Source: an uncultured Pseudomonadota bacterium
GTDB lineage: Bacteria; Lernaellota; Lernaellaia; Lernaellales; Lernaellaceae
DNA: 9,029 nt
NCBI GenBank assembly: GCA_937967875.1
Contig: CALBTQ010000179.1
Span: 1-9,029, forward strand
Direction of reading: 5' to 3'
Numbering within the stretch: the first letter of the stretch is position 1; the number at the start of each line of letters is the position of its first letter. Position numbers and translations under genes: made by a program. The notes below the pieces were generated by a model that saw nothing but the letters and a program-made list of their open reading frames with translations, did not search any database and was not told the origin of the DNA. Below are positions 1 to 3,970 of this stretch, piece by piece.

Positions 1-1232
1 ACGTCGACGCACAGGGTGAGCGGTTCGTCGGAACCGGGAGTCCAGATTTCGTCCTCGTCGTCATCGCGGCCGGCATCGTCGTCGCCGGCGTCGTCGTCGC
101 CATCCTGATTGAAAACAACCGTACCGACATTTTTGCAGCAAGTCGTTTCTTGGCAGGGATCGTCGGGCGTATGGACGTCCATCGTCGTGCGCACGCCTTC
201 CTTATAGTAACTCAGCTCCACGATCGAACTGATCTTCTCGAACGTGTGAAACGAGCCGTCGGAACCCGAATTGACTTGGGATTCCCCCATGTAGGTTCTT
301 CCATGCGAGCGAACCAAGGCGCCGGCGACCGGCTTATCGTTTTTGTCATGCAGTTTGCCCTTTACACAGGTCACATCGTAGGTGTGATCCGCGTTCCAGG
401 TGGAAAAGTGGGAAACCTCGCCGACGCAAGCCAGCGTGCCTTCATCGTCGGTTTCCATACCCTCGCATTCGCCTTCCTGCATCCACTTCTGCTCGTCGGA
501 GTCGTAGTACCACAGGGGAATAACGTCACCGGCAATGCGGCCGAGGGTGCCGACCTCGAATTCGACCTGGGCGGTTTCGCCGGGGGCCAACTGCAGCGCC
601 TGACCGTTTTGCGAGAAGTTCATGTCGATCATGCCGTAGCTTTCGATTTTGCTCTCGTTGCCGTTTTCGTCGCGGCCGTCGAAGTTGCCAGGGGCGGCTT
701 GGATGTCGACGGTTTCGACGCGCAAACCGGTGATGGCGACGTCCATGGCGCCGGTGGCGACATTGCCGTCGGAATCGACCAGCGCGCCGGGCGGAACGCT
801 CACGCGGCTGCCGTCGTCGAGCCGTTCGTCAAGATCCTCATCCGACGAGCGCCGGCCCAGGCGCTGGATCTTTTTCATTTTCGTTTCCATCGACGATAGA
901 ATGCCTTCCATGAGGTTGACCGGTTTGTGGGTGCGCGCGTAGCCGTCCTTATCGAAACGCACGTCCAGTTCCTCGCCGACCGACGCACCGATGATCACGA
1001 AGTAGCCGTTGTCGTCGGTGCGCATGCTGGTGCCGATGCCGTCGCGCAGGGTGACGTCGACGCCGCCGAGGGGGTCGTCTCCGGTGTCGGTGACCTGACC
1101 CCAGACCGCGCCGACGCAGATGCGGCCGTCGAATTTATCGAGAAGTTCGGAGTCGCAAGCGGTGAATAAATAGGCCGTGAAAGCAATGGCGGCCGTGAGA
1201 CAAAATATCCAAATCAATCTATCCCTTTTCAT
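1..1232 (-). CDS. Partial secreted lipoprotein with carboxypeptidase-regulatory-like domains
   Basis: The first 410 residues read open to the window edge, so the C-terminus is missing. Residues 1-25 form a lipoprotein signal peptide (MKR start, hydrophobic core, LFTAC lipobox, lipidated Cys26 followed by Asp). Residues about 38-108 resemble a carboxypeptidase regulatory-like beta-sandwich (GQVTDTGDDPLGGVDVTL, then DDNGYF). Residues about 141-283 begin VSVPPGALVDSDGNV and contain IPLWYYDSDEQKW and VSHFSTW, a pattern I associate with large bacterial surface proteins. A second regulatory-like domain lies at about 288-345 (VKGKLHDKNDKPVAGALV). An acidic tract follows at 377-395. Start: ATGs occur at 1238 and 1232; GGGAGGG at 1246-1240 sits 7 nt before the 1232 ATG but only 1 nt before the other, so 1232 is preferred. 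The likely role is a cell-envelope protein with adhesive or structural domains; the substrate or partner is unknown. Open frames on the plus strand here are shadows. Confidence 0.85.
   Translation of the reverse strand, partial: MKRDRLIWIFCLTAAIAFTAYLFTACDSELLDKFDGRICVGAVWGQVTDTGDDPLGGVDVTLRDGIGTSMRTDDNGYFVIIGASVGEELDVRFDKDGYARTHKPVNLMEGILSSMETKMKKIQRLGRRSSDEDLDERLDDGSRVSVPPGALVDSDGNVATGAMDVAITGLRVETVDIQAAPGNFDGRDENGNESKIESYGMIDMNFSQNGQALQLAPGETAQVEFEVGTLGRIAGDVIPLWYYDSDEQKWMQEGECEGMETDDEGTLACVGEVSHFSTWNADHTYDVTCVKGKLHDKNDKPVAGALVRSHGRTYMGESQVNSGSDGSFHTFEKISSIVELSYYKEGVRTTMDVHTPDDPCQETTCCKNVGTVVFNQDGDDDAGDDDAGRDDDEDEIWTPGSDEPLTLCVD
48..104 (-). repeat. Asp-rich low-complexity linker in the lipoprotein
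   Basis: This stretch encodes residues 377-395, with DDDAG repeated (GDDDAGDDDAGRDDDEDE). The GAC/GTC-rich DNA is an imperfect repeat of GTCGTCGTCGCC type. Such acidic tracts usually act as flexible linkers between extracellular domains or as calcium-binding surfaces; the role here is inferred. Confidence 0.75.
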
Positions 1233-1239
1233 ATCCATA

Positions 1240-1246
1240 CCCTCCC
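1240..1246 (-). promoter_or_regulatory. Ribosome binding site of the lipoprotein gene
   Basis: GGGAGGG on the minus strand, 7 nt before the ATG at 1232. It decides between two in-frame ATGs six bases apart, because the outer ATG at 1238 would be only one base away. Confidence 0.65.
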
Positions 1247-1347
1247 GTTGCCAAAAAATCCGGCGCCCCCTTTTCGGCCGGATCGATCGGGAAAAAGCTA
1301 GCACTCGACAGCTTATTAAACAACCAAAAAACCATTTCCTTATATGG

Positions 1348-1386
1348 CAATATATTGGTGCAATATCAGCCAGTTATCGGTGATAA
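1348..1386. promoter_or_regulatory. Candidate operator: clustered AT-rich inverted repeats
   Basis: CAATATATTG at 1348-1357 is a perfect 10-base palindrome. TTATC-ggt-GATAA at 1374-1386 is a perfect 5-base inverted repeat that extends by a wobble pair and an A-T pair. Both lie in the middle of a divergent intergenic region, where repressor or activator sites are common. The sequence shows symmetry only; regulator binding is inferred. Confidence 0.3.
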
Positions 1387-1406
1387 TTCCATACCATATT
1401 GAAATA

Positions 1407-1442
1407 TCGACAATTATTTTATCGAATGACGGTTCGACAATT
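1407..1442. repeat. Direct repeat TCGACAATT, two copies 27 bp apart
   Basis: TCGACAATT occurs at 1407-1415 and again at 1434-1442. The 27 bp start-to-start distance is about two and a half helical turns. The copies could be binding sites for one regulator, or a chance match in AT-rich sequence. Confidence 0.35.
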
Positions 1443-1546
1443 TGCCCCGCCAACGATGCGAAACCGCCATCGATTCGCTAACCTTACGGAATTGCCGTTA
1501 ATTTTGTCACAACTCGTTCGGACCATCAGCGCAAAACAGCAAGCCG

Positions 1547-1568
1547 TTCGCTTGCGAAGCGAATTTTT
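1547..1568 (+). terminator. Intrinsic terminator-like hairpin upstream of the CD225 gene
   Basis: TTCGCTT (1547-1553), loop GCG, AAGCGAA (1557-1563), followed at once by TTTTT (1564-1568). The 7 bp perfect stem with a U-tract has the form of a Rho-independent terminator on the plus strand. No plus-strand gene ends upstream of it inside the window. It could be a leader attenuator for the CD225 unit or the end of a short untranslated transcript. The U-tract is short, so efficiency may be modest. Confidence 0.5.
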
Positions 1569-1657
1569 CTATGATAATAAGCTCATTGACGAACGATCGT
1601 GCGACGACCTTTTCCCCAACGAAAAACGGACAGCCTTTTGCTCATGGGAGCGGACGG

Positions 1658-2113
1658 ATGTATTGTCCTCATTGCGGAATCGAACAATTGGAAGGCGCCA
1701 GGTTTTGTCACCAGTGCGGGCAGCGGATAGTTGCCGCCCCCAGGCCGTCCGCGCCGCCCACGCCCCCGCCGCCGCTGGGAACGCCGCGCATGGAAATTCC
1801 GCCGTCGCCGGACGGCATACGCTATGCGGTGGTCGGCGACGATTCCCCCGCCCCCAACGAATTGGAAGGCAAGATCACAAGCACCTTCTGGGCTTCGATC
1901 GCCGTGACTCTCTTTTGCTGCGTGATCGGCGGAATTATCGGCATCATCTATTCGTCACAAGCCAAAACCGCGCTGGCCAAGGGCGACATTCACGGGGCGA
2001 TCCAGGCCAACAATACGGCGTCCAAGTGGTGTTGGGCTTCCGCATTGCTCTTTGTCGGCCTCATCGTTGTCTATATCGTCGTTGCTTTTTTACCCTTTTT
2101 GGCACTTTTATAA
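1658..2113 (+). CDS. Zinc-ribbon CD225/dispanin family membrane protein
   Basis: A 151-residue protein in three parts. The N-terminus is a four-Cys zinc ribbon (MYCPHCG and FCHQCG; Cys3, Cys6, Cys17, Cys20). A Pro-rich linker spans about 28-53. Residues about 65-145 match the CD225/dispanin domain: a hydrophobic segment at about 76-98 carrying LFCC, then IYSSQAKTALAKGD and an alpha-helical A..NN.ASKW segment, then a second hydrophobic segment at about 127-149. This is the family of vertebrate IFITM proteins, which insert in membranes and alter their fusion and curvature; in bacteria the role is not established. The start at 1658 is favoured because GGGAG (1646-1650) lies 7 nt upstream and the zinc ribbon begins immediately; the longer in-frame start at 1571 lacks this support. 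The DUF2752 gene follows after 16 nt, so the two are probably an operon. Confidence 0.85.
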   Translation: MYCPHCGIEQLEGARFCHQCGQRIVAAPRPSAPPTPPPPLGTPRMEIPPSPDGIRYAVVGDDSPAPNELEGKITSTFWASIAVTLFCCVIGGIIGIIYSSQAKTALAKGDIHGAIQANNTASKWCWASALLFVGLIVVYIVVAFLPFLALL

Positions 2114-2129
2114 CCATCTTGAGGATTAA

Positions 2130-2519
2130 GTGAAGCGAAAGGCCATCATCCTCGCGGCGGTTCTGGGCATCGCTGCGGGATTGCTGTGGCTGAAGATTTA
2201 TGATCCCCGCCTGTTGACGCCGTACGTGCAGTGTCCGTTGCACGCGCTGACCGGCCTGTACTGCCCGGGGTGCGGGACGATGCGCGCATTGCACGCGTTG
2301 TTCAACGGCGAAATCGTCGCGGCGCTGGGTTACAATCCGCTGATGATGCTTTTGATGCCGCTGTTGCTCGTCAAATTGCTGCTCGATCGGCGGAAAAATT
2401 TCAAACTTCTGCGATTTCTCGATACTCCAGCGGCCTATTGGACGATTTTGGCCGTCCTGGTCGTTTATACGATCCTGCGTAACATTCCGGCGGAACCTTT
2501 TGTGATTCTGGTGCCTTGA
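2130..2519 (+). CDS. DUF2752 family membrane protein
   Basis: A 129-residue protein with a GTG start, GAGG 5 nt upstream (2121-2124). It has a hydrophobic N-terminal helix (about 5-21), then the family signature at about 35-60: CPLHALTGLYCPGCGTMRA, with Cys35, Cys45 and Cys48, followed by HALFNGE and ALGYNPL. Two more hydrophobic segments lie at about 69-85 and 102-117. This matches DUF2752, small membrane proteins with a conserved TGLxCPGCGxTR-type motif and no assigned biochemical function. The CxxC within the motif could bind metal or be redox-active, which is inference. The 16 nt gap after the CD225 gene indicates co-transcription. I recall DUF2752 and CD225 or TM2 proteins being neighbours in other bacteria, which would suggest a shared membrane role. 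Confidence 0.85.
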   Translation: MKRKAIILAAVLGIAAGLLWLKIYDPRLLTPYVQCPLHALTGLYCPGCGTMRALHALFNGEIVAALGYNPLMMLLMPLLLVKLLLDRRKNFKLLRFLDTPAAYWTILAVLVVYTILRNIPAEPFVILVP

Positions 2520-2541
2520 AAAAGTGCACCGCCCTAAGCGC

Positions 2542-2553
2542 AATGCCGGCATT
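2542..2553. promoter_or_regulatory. Perfect 12-bp palindrome AATGCCGGCATT
   Basis: A zero-loop, fully symmetric 12-mer just downstream of the DUF2752 stop. With no loop it is more like a protein-binding site than an RNA hairpin. No regulator is assigned. Confidence 0.35.
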
Positions 2554-2577
2554 CGTCCAAACGGACACTCACTGAAT

Positions 2578-2601
2578 AATTATCTTTCATGACAGATAAT
2601 T
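2578..2601. promoter_or_regulatory. 8-bp inverted repeat AATTATCT/AGATAATT
   Basis: AATTATCT (2578-2585) and AGATAATT (2594-2601) are perfect complements around an 8-base centre (TTCATGAC). It could be an operator with 16 bp between half-site centres, or a weak AT-rich hairpin; there is no U-tract to support a terminator. Confidence 0.4.
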
Positions 2602-2637
2602 TAACATGGCGAAGAGTTTAATATTCAAAGAAAACGA

Positions 2638-2674
2638 TCATCAATGATGAAATACCTTAATGAAAAACTTTCAT
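2638..2674. promoter_or_regulatory. Paired short inverted repeats upstream of the FIST gene
   Basis: TCATCA-a-TGATGA at 2638-2650 and ATGAAA-aac-TTTCAT at 2660-2674 are both perfect 6-base inverted repeats, with centres 20 bp apart, about two helical turns. The spacing would put two dimers on the same face of the DNA. They lie about 100-135 bp before the FIST start codon. Function is inferred from symmetry and position only. Confidence 0.35.
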
Positions 2675-2760
2675 AAAAATCAGCAGTTAGAAAAACTATT
2701 CTCAGGCTTTTCGAATAAGAGTCCGATGGTTACATGAACGCCTTTTGCATTTTCGCATGG

Positions 2761-2765
2761 GGAGG
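2761..2765 (+). promoter_or_regulatory. Ribosome binding site fixing the FIST start
   Basis: GGAGG 7 nt before the ATG at 2773. This site favours 2773 over the upstream in-frame ATG at 2734, which lacks a Shine-Dalgarno and would add 13 non-conserved residues. Confidence 0.75.
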
Positions 2766-2772
2766 AAATCGG

Positions 2773-3963
2773 ATGAAAGTCGCCTCAGCCTTTTCGACCA
2801 CCGAAGACACCAGAATCGCCGTGCAAAACGCTTATGAAGATCTGATGTCGCAGCTCGGCCGGCCGCCGGACCTGCTCGTCGCTTTTTGCACCTCGAACCA
2901 CGATTTCGACGATCTGATCGATCAACTGTCCGAAGTGGCCCCGAACATCCCGATTCACGGCGGCACCTCGTTCCAGGCGGTGATGACCGAACAAGGATTT
3001 CACAGTTGCGTGGAGTTCAGCCTGGGATTGTTGGGCATCAACGATCCGGAAGGGGCCTATGGGGTGGCGGGAGTCGAATTGGGCGCCGATCCGGGCGAGG
3101 CCGTCCAACAAGCGTTGTCCGAGGCGATTCGCCGGGCTGATCGCGAGGGCGAGCAGCCGTCGATCGTGCTGCTGACCTCGGCGCCCGGGCATGAGGAGCT
3201 ACTGATCGAGGATATTCAGGCCATTTTGGGTACGCAGGTGCCGATCATCGGCGGCAGTTCGGCCGACAACCAGGTGGAGGGCCACTGGAAGCAATTCACG
3301 GCGCGCCAGCACTTCACCAACGGCCTGGTCATTACGGTGTTGTATCCAAGCGTCAATACGTACTTCGCCTTTCACAGCGGTTACGAACCGACGACCAAGC
3401 AGGGCAAGGTGACCGAGGCCGTGGGGCGGGTGTTGATTTCCATCGACGGCAAGCCGGCCGCCCACGTCTACAATCTGTGGACCGGCAATCTGATCGGCGA
3501 ACGATTGACGCCGTCGAGCATTTTCTCGAAAACGACCTTCGCGCCGTTGGGGCGCATCGCCGGATACATCGGCGAGGTGCCTTACTTTCGGCTTTCCCAT
3601 CCGGAGACGATCACGGAACAGGGCGGCCTATCGCTGTTCACGGAAGTCAACGAGGGAGACGAGGTCATCTTGATGAAGGGTACGCGCGACAGCCTGATCA
3701 ACCGCGCCAGCCGCGTGGCCTATTCGGCGTTGCAGGCCGACCGGATTCATCCCACGCGCATTTACGGCGCCCTGGTGATTTACTGCGGCGGTTGCATGCT
3801 GGCGGTGGGCTCGCACATGTCGGAGGTGGCGAAAAACATCAACGAGACGCTGACGGGCGTCCCGTTCCTGGGGATCTTTTCCTTCGGCGAGCAAGGATGT
3901 TTCGCCTCGGGGGAGAATCATCACGGTAATCTGATGATTTCCATGTTGGCCTTCGGAGAATAA
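2773..3963 (+). CDS. FIST domain sensory protein (NosP-like candidate)
   Basis: A 396-residue soluble protein with no signal peptide or membrane segment, of usual length for two-domain FIST proteins. FIST-N spans about 31-225, with PDLLVAFCTSNHD, IHGGTSFQAVM and the typical PIIGGSSADN at 157-166. FIST-C spans about 226-392 and ends with FLGIFSFGEQGCFASGENHHGN, the characteristic C-terminal motif. FIST domains bind small ligands in signal transduction. A subgroup, NosP, binds haem, senses nitric oxide and inhibits or regulates a co-encoded histidine kinase (PA1975 with NahK in Pseudomonas aeruginosa). Here the next gene, 7 nt downstream, is a hybrid histidine kinase, so the protein most likely supplies the signal for that kinase. 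Whether it binds haem cannot be decided from sequence alone; an amino-acid ligand is an alternative. Confidence 0.9.
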   Translation: MKVASAFSTTEDTRIAVQNAYEDLMSQLGRPPDLLVAFCTSNHDFDDLIDQLSEVAPNIPIHGGTSFQAVMTEQGFHSCVEFSLGLLGINDPEGAYGVAGVELGADPGEAVQQALSEAIRRADREGEQPSIVLLTSAPGHEELLIEDIQAILGTQVPIIGGSSADNQVEGHWKQFTARQHFTNGLVITVLYPSVNTYFAFHSGYEPTTKQGKVTEAVGRVLISIDGKPAAHVYNLWTGNLIGERLTPSSIFSKTTFAPLGRIAGYIGEVPYFRLSHPETITEQGGLSLFTEVNEGDEVILMKGTRDSLINRASRVAYSALQADRIHPTRIYGALVIYCGGCMLAVGSHMSEVAKNINETLTGVPFLGIFSFGEQGCFASGENHHGNLMISMLAFGE

Positions 3964-3970
3964 CGAAACG

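Larger units (their letters stand above)
1233..1657. other. AT-rich divergent intergenic region
   Basis: This stretch separates the minus-strand lipoprotein gene from the plus-strand CD225 gene and should hold promoters for both. I see no convincing gene in it. The centre (about 1310-1435) is markedly AT-rich against GC-rich flanks. It holds a perfect palindrome CAATATATTG (1348-1357), an inverted repeat TTATC-ggt-GATAA (1374-1386), a short inverted repeat ATATT-ga-AATAT (about 1397-1408), a direct repeat TCGACAATT (1407-1415 and 1434-1442) and a terminator-like hairpin (1547-1568). I could not identify a -35/-10 pair with good spacing on either strand. Confidence 0.6.
2520..2772. other. AT-rich intergenic region with multiple palindromes before the FIST operon
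   Basis: These 253 bases are strongly AT-rich compared with the flanking genes and contain no convincing gene. They must hold the end of the CD225-DUF2752 transcript and probably the promoter of the FIST-kinase operon. Four inverted repeats occur within about 135 bases: AATGCCGGCATT (2542-2553), AATTATCT/AGATAATT (2578-2601), TCATCAATGATGA (2638-2650) and ATGAAA/TTTCAT (2660-2674). The heptamer CTTTCAT appears twice (2584-2590 and 2668-2674). No well-spaced sigma70 promoter or sigma54 site was recognisable. Confidence 0.6.

Noticed and set aside
150..899. 249-codon open frame on the plus strand
   Set aside because: It lies antisense to the lipoprotein, whose minus frame has a lipobox, ribosome site and recognisable domains. 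The plus frame has no motif or ribosome site.
995..1186. Minus-strand frame of 63 codons inside the lipoprotein gene
   Set aside because: Wrong frame of the same strand, rich in Ser/Thr/Ala/Pro as expected for an out-of-frame reading of GC-rich DNA.
1345..1359. Possible sigma54 promoter (TGGCAATATATTGG)
   Set aside because: The TTG block is one base too close to the GG element and lacks the required GC; it fits the local AT-rich palindrome better.
1399..2133. 244-codon plus frame overlapping the CD225 gene
   Set aside because: Its sequence is Arg/His-rich out-of-frame product; the overlapping frame from 1658 encodes a zinc ribbon and CD225 domain with a good ribosome site.
2734..2772. Upstream start for the FIST gene at 2734
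   Set aside because: It has no Shine-Dalgarno and places the strong GGAGG of the 2773 start inside the coding region.
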